Origin: Flectobacillus sp. BAB-3569
GTDB lineage: Bacteria > Bacteroidota > Bacteroidia > Cytophagales > Spirosomataceae
NCBI RefSeq assembly: GCF_002270355.1
Contig: NZ_NJFZ01000012.1
Span: 124,001-188,000 of the forward strand
Direction of reading: 5' to 3'
DNA length: 64,000 bases
Positions 26,563-36,565 of this stretch are shown one piece after another. The notes under the pieces were generated by a model that ran no database searches, was not told the DNA's origin, and saw only the letters and a program-made list of their open reading frames with translations. A program made the translations under genes and the position numbers. Position 1 is the first letter of the stretch; each line of letters opens with the position of its first letter.

Positions 26563-26602
26563 GGAAGTCTCGAACTAGGGAAGAACAGTCCTCAAAAAAA
26601 TA

Positions 26603-26637
26603 CCCCCAAACACATTATGTGAATGGGGGCTTTTTAT
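26603..26637. terminator. Bidirectional terminator between convergent genes
   Basis: CCCCCA and TGGGGG enclose an inner CACAT/ATGTG pair. A T-run follows on the plus strand and an A-run precedes it. It serves the SRPBCC gene and the leftward SusD gene. Confidence 0.8.
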
Positions 26638-26745
26638 TTAGGGTTGGTAATTAGGTTTAGATGTAAATAATATTGAGCCTTTCAACTAGTAGTTATTATG
26701 CATTCCAACCTAACAGATATACTGTTATCGAATAACAATCAACAA

Positions 26746-28568
26746 CTACTGAATTTTGAATGGAAGGAACCAATTTTCCTTGTTCATCAATCTAGATCTA
26801 ACAGCTTCTGCATTAGGGTTATTTGACTTACGAAGTTTGTCATAAACCTTATCTGCTAAAAATGAAGGGTCATTTCTTCTGAGAGCCACACGAACCAAAT
26901 CTCCCCAACGATGTCCTTCAAAAGCTAATTCCAAAGCACCTTCTTGTATGATTGAGTTTTCGATGGACAATGTACTATCTCCCTCCACGGTATTACTTCT
27001 GACCATCGCACGACCGCGAATTCCTGTAGCTAAGTGCCATGATGAACGATAGCGAGTAGGAGCATCGCCATTTCGAGCATCAAAATCATAAGGAGGTGAA
27101 TCGAAGGTATTCATCAGGTTAGTTTTATTCGAAATAGCAGTGTTATTATAAGTACTCGCTACGCCTGCATTTACCAAGCATAGGCCAACTTACGACGACC
27201 GTCACGATTGGCAGCCTCAGCAAATTTTAAGTGAACATTGGCAGCACGGTTCAAAAACCAACGTCCGTTTTTCTCTTGCAAACTTTTTCCGACTAATGAG
27301 TAAATAGAGCCAGAAGAGTTTGGGTTCATGAAATTGTACAAATACTTGAATACGACTGGATTACCATTGATGTTTTTGTAAGACATTACACCACGTGCAT
27401 CGTACGCAAAATTGTTGGTTTGTGTTTGTCCATTCCAATAATCAATTGCTGTTTTTGAGGGTTGTAATAAATACTTTCCTCCAACATTTGAGAACAATTC
27501 TACAAATGGATTTTCAGGCAAAAATTTGTTATCGAATGGCAACAACCACAACCATTCAGGATCACGGGAAATACTTGAAGTATTGGAAGTACTATTAAAG
27601 CTAGTATTCGAACGGTCACGTGCAAAAATTGAGCGCCAGCCTGTTGTATTATTATCCAATAAGTTATTAACATCGTTGATATCAGAGTTATAACTTACTG
27701 CAATTGGTCCCATTCCTGATGAAATTTGTCCTCTTGTAATTTTGTATAAATGATACCAAACGTTAATATCAGTAGCTTCAAAACCCAAACGGTCGGAAGT
27801 AGTCATGATATACTTATACATCGATGCCGCCTTAGTATACTGCTGGTCCCAAAGATACAAATCACCCAACAGCAAATGCTTCTGAATGAAAAAAGTAGTG
27901 GGTGAATACCCATCTACATTGGCCGAAACCAAGGTGTTATCCAAGGTATATGGGTCGAGATAGCTGGCAGGAATAGCTTCTAATTCTTTAATCAATTCTT
28001 TGACAATATCAGCCAAAGGTACACGAGCTTTGGTTGCCAAAGCTTTGACATCATTTACTGTTTCTACACTTTCAGTCACATAGGGTACGCTTCCATAGTG
28101 GATACCCAACTGAAGATAAATCCAACTACGAAGAGCCAATACATCCGCCGAACGTTGGTAATATTCTGCGCGTTTGATTTTGTTTTGATCTAGCATGATT
28201 TTGAAGTTTTTCAAAATATCATTACAGTTCAAAATTACCTCATAATAGGCTCTAGGGTTGGCATATTCGTTGGTTTCAGAAACGGCATGAGCATTGATTT
28301 CTCTAAGCGACAAATCAGCATTGGTTGTTACATCCAACAAATCTCCACGCAATTCATTGAGAATTACATATTGTTTTGCTAGAGTAGAGAATTTACCATA
28401 AAGACCAATAATGGCAGCATCTGCATCATAAATGTCACGATACATCTGTTTGGTACTTAATGCTTCCTCTGGTGCCAAATCGAACATTTTCTGACAACCT
28501 GACATACCCAAAAGCACGCCAGTAGCTAGTCCAATGTTCAGCGTTATTTTTCTTATCGTTGATTTCAT
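26746..28568 (-). pseudogene. RagB/SusD-family lipoprotein, split by a frameshift
   Basis: The upstream part (28568-27171) has a lipoprotein signal (LLGMSGC) and the SusD tetratricopeptide core (ADVLALRSWIYLQLGIHYG). It ends ...RKLAYA then Trp-stop. The rest (to 26746) continues LVNAGVASTYN and ends with the typical SusD tail LELAFEGHRWGDLVR...ENWFLPFKIQ. Adding one T to GCTTGGTAAAT gives AYALVNAG and joins both. Total length would be about 607 residues. It is the last gene of the FAS1-SusCD block and pairs with the SusC gene just upstream. If the break is real, this second transport unit lacks a full lid protein. Confidence 0.82.
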
Positions 28569-28606
28569 TTTTTGTCAAATTAAAATTTTCCCAAAAGGTA
28601 TTAAGG

Positions 28607-31600
28607 TTACAAACCGAGTTTTACGCCCAAATTGAAAGATTTTTGAATCGGTTCAAGCGTATTATCAACTCCCTGACCAATTATAGAATTGGTAGCACTA
28701 AACTCAGGGTCATAACCCAAGTATTTGGTGAATGTCAGTACATTGTTGGCATTAGCATACACCGTTAAGTATTTCAAAATACCTTTGTCAACATTGAAAT
28801 TGTACGATAAGCCCACAGAGCGAAGACGGATATAAGAACCATCTTCAATCCATCTACTTGAGAAACGGCTATTTTGCAATGGGTCACCATAGGTAGCTCT
28901 TGGGATATTTGTCACCTGACCATTGCCTCTCCAGCGACCTTCCACAGCGCGTGATTGGTTGTTGTAAGAATCCCCCGACTCGATGTTGCGACGAGTATAG
29001 TTGTACACATCATTGCCAGAAACAAAACTTACCAAAGCATCCAAAGTCCAGTTTTTGTATACAACACGGTTGGTGATACCACCATAAATAGTAGGGTTTG
29101 GATTACCTAAAATGGTACGGTCTTTATCATCGATAATTTTATCACCGTTTAAGTCAGCGAATCTTGCATCACCGCCTTGGAAAGCACGAAGTGTTCCATC
29201 TGGTAAACGAGTTTGTAAACCTTCAGCAGTTGCTTCAGCATCAGTTGCATATACTCCTTTGTAGATGGTTCCGAAGAAAGAGTTGGGAGCATCGCCTACA
29301 CGAGTAACAATATTTCCAGCTCCGATATTAGTAACGATGTCAGCGTTGCCGTTAGGTAATTGGTCGATAGTAGACTTGGCGTGTGCAAGGTTTACGCCCA
29401 AATCCCATTTTACTGAAGACTTGTTTAATACCTTGAAATTGATACTCGCTTCAAAACCTTTGGTCGTCATAGCGCCGCTATTCGTTAAGGCATATCCTAA
29501 ACCCGCCGTAGTAGGAAGTACTTCCGCTACAAGCATGTCAGAGGTTTTGTTTTGGAAAATATCTACGCTCAAACTGATTCTTTCTTTCAAAACCGCTAGA
29601 TCTAAGCCTAAGTTAGATTTTGCAACAGTTTCCCATTTCAAACTTGGATTCGCAATATTTCCGCGAACCAATCCTTGTAAACCCAAAAGGTTTTGACCTA
29701 CGTAAAACTGTTTTGAAGAATAGTTGCCGATGTCATCATTTCCAACTCGACCAATCGAACCACGAAGTTTTAATAAATCAAATGGGCCATCGGCTAAAAA
29801 TGGCTCAGCTGAAAGCAACCATGCTGCTGAAAGAGATGGCATAATAGCGATTGGAGTTCCTCCCACTTTGAAGGTTGAAGCTTCTTTTCCAAATCTTGAA
29901 GAAGCATCCATTCCAATGTTCAGGCCCAAGAAATATTTGTCAGAATAGGAGTAGTTTACCGAGCCATAGGTATTCAGCCAGTTGTACGTTCCAATACCTC
30001 CTTCAATATTGTTGTACAGTACCAATCCATTTCCAACACTAATCAATTGGTCAGTAGCAGAGTTATATGCCAATAACTTATCTTGTTCTACTCGTGAACT
30101 GATAAATCTTACCCCTAAACGAGCCGATAATTCATGAACATTTTTGAAAGTTTTATCATAACTCACAAAAGTTTCATTTGAAATATTGAAAAGACGTTTG
30201 GTTTGTGAGCTCAATTGGTTGAGTGCCAAGGTGTTTTTCAAAGTGTCAGCTACCAAACCATAATTAGGAATGAATCTGTTTTCTTTGATTTTGTCAAAAG
30301 TAACAGCAATGTTAGTTCCTACCTTTAGATTTTCATTGAAGGCATATTTGAAATCTAATACTCCAAAAAAGCGATATGCTTTATTGCCACCCAAAGTGTT
30401 TTTAGCCGCTACAATCGGGTTGCCAACATTGAAAATATCATGATCTGCATAATCAGGAGAAAAAATCCCTTGAGATGATACACGATAGTCCGTCAAAAAT
30501 GGAGCCTTTACCAATGCTAGATAAATTGGGTTTGTTTTAGAGGCAAATCCAAAATCTTTGGTTTCTGCTTCATTATAGGCAAAACTCAAGTTGGCAGCAG
30601 CAGTAAGTTTACGGCTCAGGTTCATGTCAGCGTTGAAACGAGTGCTGTATTTCTCCAAAGTCGAACCAATAACGCCATTTTTATTACTCAAATAGTTGAC
30701 AGAAAGGGCATATTTGGCAATGTTATCTCCGCCTGTTACTTTCAAAAACATATTGGTAAGCGGACTGCTTGCATATACTTTCTTTTGCCAATCGGTATTG
30801 TTATGATAGGTATAATACTCTGGATTTGAGGTATTATCGTTCATATATGGCAATGCCGAAATCTGATTACTATTCAATCCCTGACTTGACAACAAATCGG
30901 AAAGGTAGCTTTTGTAGCCATTTACGCCCATTACTGGCAAGCCTTTTGGAGCCATATTGACGCCACCGTATAGCGCAAAATCGATTTTAGTTCCTAATTC
31001 TTTAGCTCTAGAAGTTGTAATCATAATTACACCATTGGCGCCTTTTGTTCCATAAAGTGCCGCTGCGGAGGCGTCTTTCAATACCGAAATATTGCTAATA
31101 TCTCTGATGTCGATATAGCTTAAAGGGTTATCGAAATAATTGCTATTTAACGAGCTTCCGTAAATTCCTGAATCATAAATAACGTTGTCAACCACAATCA
31201 AAGGACGATTGCTTACTTGAAGAGAGTTGTAACCACGAATCGTGAAAAACGAACCTATATTAGTTGAACCAGAAAAGCGAGTGCTATTTAAACCTGCAAT
31301 TCTACCTTGCAGATAGGTATCAGCAGATTCTGTTAGTTGAGACCACGCCTCTGCTGCCGCAGAGGAAGCTACTGCTCCTAAAGAACGCTGCTCTGAAATA
31401 GCACCCGTTGGGAGGGTAATATTACTTTCTGTTCCTAATACATCTTGCAAGTACACATTGAACTGGGAGCGTTTTGCTACAGGTATCTCGACAGAAACAA
31501 AACCTGGGCATTCAACATTGACGGCTACCGATGAACTTGGAATGGTTAACTTAAATTTACCATCCTCTCCAGTAATTGTAGAGGTCATATTTTTGTAAAA

Positions 31601-31810
31601 AACACGAGCCCCTAATACTGGCTTTCCAGTAGAGGTACTGATAATTACCCCACTAACTTGAGTGTTGTATTGCACTTGCACTTTGACCACTTCCGTGGGC
31701 TTTTTTTCCTGTGCAACAACATCGAAATGTGCGAGCATAGTCCCATAAACCGTCAGTGCCATGAGGGTTACTTTGGGAATTGCTGCGAATGGATTTTTGA
31801 TATATTTCAT
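28607..31810 (-). CDS. SusC/RagA-family TonB-linked receptor (second unit of the FAS1 block)
   Basis: The 1067-residue protein has an export signal (about 1-34), a regulatory-like domain with GKPVLGARVFYKN (about 50-125), a plug with FTIRGYNSLQ and ALYGTKGANGVIMITT (about 150-275), and a barrel ending FNLGVKLGL. Linker residues before the plug are longer and less conserved than usual (the EVVVTA-type segment is absent). No STN domain is present. It pairs with the frameshifted SusD gene 38 bases downstream and follows two FAS1 lipoprotein genes. Confidence 0.92.
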   Translation of the reverse strand: MKYIKNPFAAIPKVTLMALTVYGTMLAHFDVVAQEKKPTEVVKVQVQYNTQVSGVIISTSTGKPVLGARVFYKNMTSTITGEDGKFKLTIPSSSVAVNVECPGFVSVEIPVAKRSQFNVYLQDVLGTESNITLPTGAISEQRSLGAVASSAAAEAWSQLTESADTYLQGRIAGLNSTRFSGSTNIGSFFTIRGYNSLQVSNRPLIVVDNVIYDSGIYGSSLNSNYFDNPLSYIDIRDISNISVLKDASAAALYGTKGANGVIMITTSRAKELGTKIDFALYGGVNMAPKGLPVMGVNGYKSYLSDLLSSQGLNSNQISALPYMNDNTSNPEYYTYHNNTDWQKKVYASSPLTNMFLKVTGGDNIAKYALSVNYLSNKNGVIGSTLEKYSTRFNADMNLSRKLTAAANLSFAYNEAETKDFGFASKTNPIYLALVKAPFLTDYRVSSQGIFSPDYADHDIFNVGNPIVAAKNTLGGNKAYRFFGVLDFKYAFNENLKVGTNIAVTFDKIKENRFIPNYGLVADTLKNTLALNQLSSQTKRLFNISNETFVSYDKTFKNVHELSARLGVRFISSRVEQDKLLAYNSATDQLISVGNGLVLYNNIEGGIGTYNWLNTYGSVNYSYSDKYFLGLNIGMDASSRFGKEASTFKVGGTPIAIMPSLSAAWLLSAEPFLADGPFDLLKLRGSIGRVGNDDIGNYSSKQFYVGQNLLGLQGLVRGNIANPSLKWETVAKSNLGLDLAVLKERISLSVDIFQNKTSDMLVAEVLPTTAGLGYALTNSGAMTTKGFEASINFKVLNKSSVKWDLGVNLAHAKSTIDQLPNGNADIVTNIGAGNIVTRVGDAPNSFFGTIYKGVYATDAEATAEGLQTRLPDGTLRAFQGGDARFADLNGDKIIDDKDRTILGNPNPTIYGGITNRVVYKNWTLDALVSFVSGNDVYNYTRRNIESGDSYNNQSRAVEGRWRGNGQVTNIPRATYGDPLQNSRFSSRWIEDGSYIRLRSVGLSYNFNVDKGILKYLTVYANANNVLTFTKYLGYDPEFSATNSIIGQGVDNTLEPIQKSFNLGVKLGL

Positions 31811-31847
31811 GGATAAATGTCGTTATCGTCAAATGAGTTAGTTCCTT

Positions 31848-33305
31848 TTAGAATGAAGGAACTAATTTGATATAGTCCAAACTCATGGCATTGGTACCAT
31901 TGGCAACCAAGTACATATTAAGATTTCCGAAAGAGTTCACCGTATATTCTCCGAGCAACTGTTCTGTGTAGTTTTTCACAGGTAGTGCCGCAGTTGGATA
32001 GGCAAAAGTGGTCGAACTCAAAGACGCCATGGCTAGCTTTTGGTTAATGTTAAAGGTTGCTGCCTCTGCCACGGCGGTATTAGTGTTGTACAAATCATTG
32101 ATAACCACCCAATACACTTTGTATTTGATAGATGGCACATCGTTGAGCTGATAGCGTAACCAAAAACCAGCGTTTCCATGACCAATAACTGAGACCGAGT
32201 TTGAAGTGAGATTAGTCACAGGGTTCAAACGGTTGCGAACCGCAATGACGGCCGAACCTATTGAAACAGGCATACGCTCTACAAAGTTTTCTCCTTCGAC
32301 GACTAGGGTAGGGAACTTCTCCGTTGGAATAACTGTGATTTTGTCCAACACATAAACTACACCATTACTCACTTTTACCGTTTGACTAATTGATGATTTA
32401 TCAATGGTAACATTTACGCCAAATTTTGATTTTAAAACAGATGGAATTTGATCAATTGTATAATTTCCTTCAAATACTAAATCTTTAATCGTCGCAAATG
32501 CTGATTGACGATAGGTACTATCTGTAGTACTTGTTTTGAAGTATGGTTTCAACTTTTCAACCTCTGCTAAAAATGATGCGTCCCTCAATTGGAAGTAAGT
32601 ATATTGTTTGGATTCTAAATTGAGGTCATATACATTTTGGGTGAAAGCATTGACCGTTTCAAAACCTGTTCCTGGGCGATAAATCGGCTGACCCGTCGTG
32701 GCACTAATACTGTCGATAGTTGCTTTACTTGCATTGAATACCTGAAAGGTCAAGTTGGCAATTGCCGTATTTTGTGCTGAGCCAGTTTGGTTTGCGCTGA
32801 TGTATTTCCACAAAGATGGCAATACCGCAATTGGTTGCGAAAGCGTATGTAAAACACCATTACTTGCGAAAGCATTTGCAGAAGCAATCGTTGCCGAACC
32901 TAAGTTTGTTTTACTCAATGTGTAATACTTGCCATTTACCATTTGTAAAGATTCAGAAGCAGCATCACTTACAGGTACATTATGGCTCATGAGGGCAATA
33001 TGATTCCCTACAAATGCTTTCAATTGTGCAGTATCATTTAAAATAGTTGTGCTCAATCCATTCAAAGCGTCATTGCTTGGTGCAAAAACAGTATAATTGA
33101 TTGAGGAGCCCAACACTTTATCATAGCCCGTTTTGATTAATAAATCCTTAAAGGTGCTCAGATTACCTTGTGTGCTAATCTGCTCAAAAAGGTTTTTCCC
33201 CAATGATTCGCTGGGAGAAACTAGGCGGTCATCCCAATTTTTGCAGGCGACCATCCCCAAGCTCCAAACTATGAGAAAAAGGACATATATATTTTTTGAA
33301 CGCAT
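31848..33305 (-). CDS. FAS1-domain lipoprotein
   Basis: The 485-residue protein has a lipoprotein signal ending LGMVAC (Cys21). Two fasciclin (FAS1) domains follow, about 38-160 (INYTVFAPSNDALNGL, then NGVLHTLSQPIAVLP) and about 165-325 (ending NGVVYVLDKITVIP). The C-terminal 150 residues look like a beta sandwich and end MSLDYIKLVPSF, a close resemblance to the last strand of CBM6/35-type modules. FAS1 domains mediate adhesion or ligand binding, and this protein is likely displayed at the cell surface. It lies 37 bases before the second SusC gene and 27 bases after another FAS1 gene. Confidence 0.88.
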   Translation of the reverse strand: MRSKNIYVLFLIVWSLGMVACKNWDDRLVSPSESLGKNLFEQISTQGNLSTFKDLLIKTGYDKVLGSSINYTVFAPSNDALNGLSTTILNDTAQLKAFVGNHIALMSHNVPVSDAASESLQMVNGKYYTLSKTNLGSATIASANAFASNGVLHTLSQPIAVLPSLWKYISANQTGSAQNTAIANLTFQVFNASKATIDSISATTGQPIYRPGTGFETVNAFTQNVYDLNLESKQYTYFQLRDASFLAEVEKLKPYFKTSTTDSTYRQSAFATIKDLVFEGNYTIDQIPSVLKSKFGVNVTIDKSSISQTVKVSNGVVYVLDKITVIPTEKFPTLVVEGENFVERMPVSIGSAVIAVRNRLNPVTNLTSNSVSVIGHGNAGFWLRYQLNDVPSIKYKVYWVVINDLYNTNTAVAEAATFNINQKLAMASLSSTTFAYPTAALPVKNYTEQLLGEYTVNSFGNLNMYLVANGTNAMSLDYIKLVPSF

Positions 33306-33332
33306 TTTTTTACAAGTTAAAATGTTGAAAAA

Positions 33333-35030
33333 TTATTCATTAATCAGCGAGCCGTCAGGTAAATGGCGAGGAGAAAGCTGATTTTGAGTAACTGGGATAA
33401 ATTGAATCATGTCGATGTTGTTTGGTGAATGCGTACCATTGATGGCTTGCAATCTAAACATGTGTCTGTCAGTGGTTTTGATGTCCACAGTTCCTAATAA
33501 TCTACCTGCCATATTGATGTCAGTGCCTGGTGCCATATAAATTTTCCAACCTAATGATTCCAATTCACCAGCCCCAAGATTAGGTACTTGGTCGATAAAT
33601 AAGAATGGTCTTGTTAAAACCTCGCCATCGATAGCTCCTGTACAAGTGATGGTAAAACTGTTAGAAGTACGTTGACGACGGTAACACATCCATACCTTAT
33701 AGCGACCTTTAGGGATAATAGGCGTTCTCATATCTAACCAAAGGTTACGGCTCGGCACACCCATTGGGACTTGTAAGTAATCACGTTTTGCTACGTTGGC
33801 GGCACCATCGTACACATACACAGGAGGGAATGAGGCATTGGCCCATTGTATATCTTGAATAACTGTACCTACAGGGAAACTGTAAGTTCTTTTTCCATAA
33901 AATGCTGAAAGTTTTTTCAATTCAGGAAAATCACAAACATCCCAGTCGATTCTTATTGGAAGACGCAATTTGATATTGTAATGACCCGATGCAGCATGTA
34001 ATACACCATTAGTTGCTGTATTATCGCTTTCAGTACGCACCAATTCAATACCTGGCTCACGTACACCATTGAATACGTCATCATTCATGAGAATAGTTTG
34101 ACCGTCTAATTTTGAACTTACTACGGTAGGCTCGGTACTTACTTTTGTCAAATGTGAACTTGCCGTAATAATATCTCCGAGGTATTTGGCACCTACCAAA
34201 ATATGGTAGGCAACATAGATATTCAAACTGTCGGATTTTAGTTTTGGGTTACCTGTCTGAGAAAACCTTGCTTTTAATTTGGCAAAATCTGTATATCCTG
34301 CTTTACTCAAAACAGTATTGGACTCAGCAATTAGTGTGGTAAATCTTTTGTCTAAATTTTCATTCAATACATTCAAACTATCATAGTAGCCAGTTTCTTT
34401 CAGTGCTTGTACAAAAATGGAATAGTTCGAGTTGGCGGCTACTAATTCTGCAATTGATTTTGTAGCTGGTGTCAATACAGCATCCACTGCGTGCAACATC
34501 CCGTTTCCAGTTTTTACATTGGTTTCGATGACATTCGCTTGACGGTTGAGCGTATAACTTGAGCCCGTAGTAGCGTTGCTTACACCCGACAAAAGATATT
34601 GTCCGTACATGGTTACCAAAGGAAGTTTCCCATCTTTGAAAGAACTTGTTGTCAAGGTATCTCTGATTACATGAAGCTTCACAATGCCTTGAGCTTCTTC
34701 TTTTGTCAATGTTGTGGCTTGCTTACCAACAGCACTCAAGTATTTCTGAACCGCCTGATTGTTTGGTGCAAACATGGTGTACGCGCCATAAGCATCTAGG
34801 AAACTATCGTAACCTGCTTTTTCTACAATTTTAGCAAAATCTCCATATTTGTCAGGATACTTTAGGAGGTAACTGTAAAGGTTGGCATCGCCAGTGGTTG
34901 TTTCAACGATAGTAATATCTGCACATCCCCACAGGCCGAGTCCTAACATCATTGTTAGGATAAATGCCGAAATTGATTGTATGATATTTTTCATAATCTC
35001 AATGGAATTTTTTGTGAGTGACAGACGCAT
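33333..35030 (-). CDS. FAS1-domain lipoprotein with DUF5108-like tail
   Basis: The start ATG at 35030 overlaps the stop of the upstream SusD gene (TAATG), suggesting translational coupling. A second ATG at 34994 gives a more normal signal, MKNIIQSISAFILTMMLGLG then LWGC. Two FAS1 domains are visible, the first with AYTMFAPNNQAVQKYL and NGMLHAVDAVLTP, the second ending NGVLHAASGHYNIK. The C-terminal region (about 400-545) is beta-rich and ends HSPNNIDMIQFIPV, like the tail of the neighbouring FAS1 protein. Product length is 565 or 553 residues. Confidence 0.88.
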   Translation of the reverse strand: MRLSLTKNSIEIMKNIIQSISAFILTMMLGLGLWGCADITIVETTTGDANLYSYLLKYPDKYGDFAKIVEKAGYDSFLDAYGAYTMFAPNNQAVQKYLSAVGKQATTLTKEEAQGIVKLHVIRDTLTTSSFKDGKLPLVTMYGQYLLSGVSNATTGSSYTLNRQANVIETNVKTGNGMLHAVDAVLTPATKSIAELVAANSNYSIFVQALKETGYYDSLNVLNENLDKRFTTLIAESNTVLSKAGYTDFAKLKARFSQTGNPKLKSDSLNIYVAYHILVGAKYLGDIITASSHLTKVSTEPTVVSSKLDGQTILMNDDVFNGVREPGIELVRTESDNTATNGVLHAASGHYNIKLRLPIRIDWDVCDFPELKKLSAFYGKRTYSFPVGTVIQDIQWANASFPPVYVYDGAANVAKRDYLQVPMGVPSRNLWLDMRTPIIPKGRYKVWMCYRRQRTSNSFTITCTGAIDGEVLTRPFLFIDQVPNLGAGELESLGWKIYMAPGTDINMAGRLLGTVDIKTTDRHMFRLQAINGTHSPNNIDMIQFIPVTQNQLSPRHLPDGSLINE

Positions 35031-36535
35031 TATTTATAGAATGGATTTTGCACCAATAATTTATTCGTTTGAATTTCGTATTGGAAAATCGGTAAATAAT
35101 GGCTGTTAGGGTCTTTGATTTTAGCAATGGCTGATTGTTGACGTTCAGAAGGAACACTTCTAGCCGTTAGGTTGACCAGCAAATCTATTCGTTTGTAGTT
35201 GGCTCGTTTGGCATTTCTTAATACATCAAACCAACGCTTTCCTTCAAAGGCAAATTCGCGAGCTCGCTCGTCCAAAATATAGTCGAGTACTCCACCCACA
35301 CCATCGATATTAGCTGGGTCAGGTGATTTTTCAGTTTGAACGATAGCCCATGCTCTTGTGCGAATTTGGTTAACAATAGCAAGGGCTTCTGAGCCTCTAT
35401 TCAACATGGCTAATGCTTCAGCTCTCATTAACAAAACATCGGCATATCGATACAATACTATATTAAATGGTGTTTCGCCAGCGGTACGATCGTATTTTCT
35501 AATAACCCCAGTGGTCATGGTTAAAGATGACTCATCTGCACGTGTGTCAAAATTGGTTGGGTCAAGTAAATCCTCCGAAAAGATTTCTTCGTTTACGTAA
35601 GCAGAAGCTTGGTAACGTCTGTAGGCAGAAGAGTTTCCAAGTCCAAAAATGGCAAACATCGGATAATTCGTAATCCCGAAACGAATGGTATAATCGCTGC
35701 CGTAGGCTAATTCAAAAATCCCTTCGTTTGAGTTACCTGAACGTACCGTGCTGAACCAAGCATTGCTACGAGTGGCAGGGTTAGAAACCAAACCAAATTT
35801 GGCGCTACTAATCACCTTATTGGTGGCTGCCAACGCTTCAGTTGGCTTCTCCATCCACAAATACACATCAGCTTGGAGGGTGTTTATCATGTATTTTGTC
35901 ACACGACTGTGATCTTTTTCTTTTGTACCATAGGTGGTTGGAGCATCAGGCTCAGCTTCGAGTAAATCTTTCTCTATTTGAGCAAGAATGTCTTTTTGAG
36001 CTGATTTCGCAATTGGGACAATTTCATCATCGCTGCTGGTTGCTGTAGTTTTCAAGGGAGCATCGCCATACAAACGCACAATGTAAAAGTACATCCAAGC
36101 ACGGATGGCTTTTGCCTCCGCCACATGCGCTTTTAAGGCCTCTGGCGTATAGGTTTTATCTTTGTCAAGAACCGTAGGCGCAAACGTAATAACAGTATTA
36201 CAATAGTTGATAATTCTGTAAAAATCTCGCCAGTCGGTTAAGGGATTGGTTGGCAAAATGTTTGAGTTGAGAATATCTAATTCGTTGTTTGTGATACGAA
36301 AAGAAGGACTAATCATATCGGCACGAATTTCACCCAGCACGAAAGCTTTTTCTGGAATCACATCAATCACTGATGCGTAAATACCGCCAACTGCCGAAGC
36401 AACCTGTTCTTTATTGTTCCAAAATCTATCTTGAACAATACCGTCTTGTGGTCGCAGTTCTAACCAACTATCACATGAGGTAGTTAGCAAAAGAGCGCTG
36501 AGGGCGATGGTTTGTATAAATACTTTTTTCAACAT
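35030..36535 (-). CDS. RagB/SusD-family lipoprotein (first unit of the FAS1 block)
   Basis: The 501-residue protein has a lipoprotein signal ending LLTTSC (Cys21). Family landmarks include LELRPQDGIVQDRFWNNKEQ, AKAIRAWMYFYIVRLYGDAPL, FNIVLYRYADVLLMRAEAL and DERAREFAFEGKRWFDVLR. It lies 30 bases after its SusC partner and overlaps the next FAS1 gene by one base. It should form the hinged lid of the first transport unit. No hint of its ligand is seen in the sequence. Confidence 0.93.
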   Translation of the reverse strand: MLKKVFIQTIALSALLLTTSCDSWLELRPQDGIVQDRFWNNKEQVASAVGGIYASVIDVIPEKAFVLGEIRADMISPSFRITNNELDILNSNILPTNPLTDWRDFYRIINYCNTVITFAPTVLDKDKTYTPEALKAHVAEAKAIRAWMYFYIVRLYGDAPLKTTATSSDDEIVPIAKSAQKDILAQIEKDLLEAEPDAPTTYGTKEKDHSRVTKYMINTLQADVYLWMEKPTEALAATNKVISSAKFGLVSNPATRSNAWFSTVRSGNSNEGIFELAYGSDYTIRFGITNYPMFAIFGLGNSSAYRRYQASAYVNEEIFSEDLLDPTNFDTRADESSLTMTTGVIRKYDRTAGETPFNIVLYRYADVLLMRAEALAMLNRGSEALAIVNQIRTRAWAIVQTEKSPDPANIDGVGGVLDYILDERAREFAFEGKRWFDVLRNAKRANYKRIDLLVNLTARSVPSERQQSAIAKIKDPNSHYLPIFQYEIQTNKLLVQNPFYK

Positions 36536-36565
36536 TTTTCTATAAAATAAAGGGTTGAATCTACA

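Noticed and set aside
29265-29696. Rightward 143-codon open frame inside a susC gene
   Set aside because: Antisense to a conserved TonB-receptor barrel; no signal or domain is visible.
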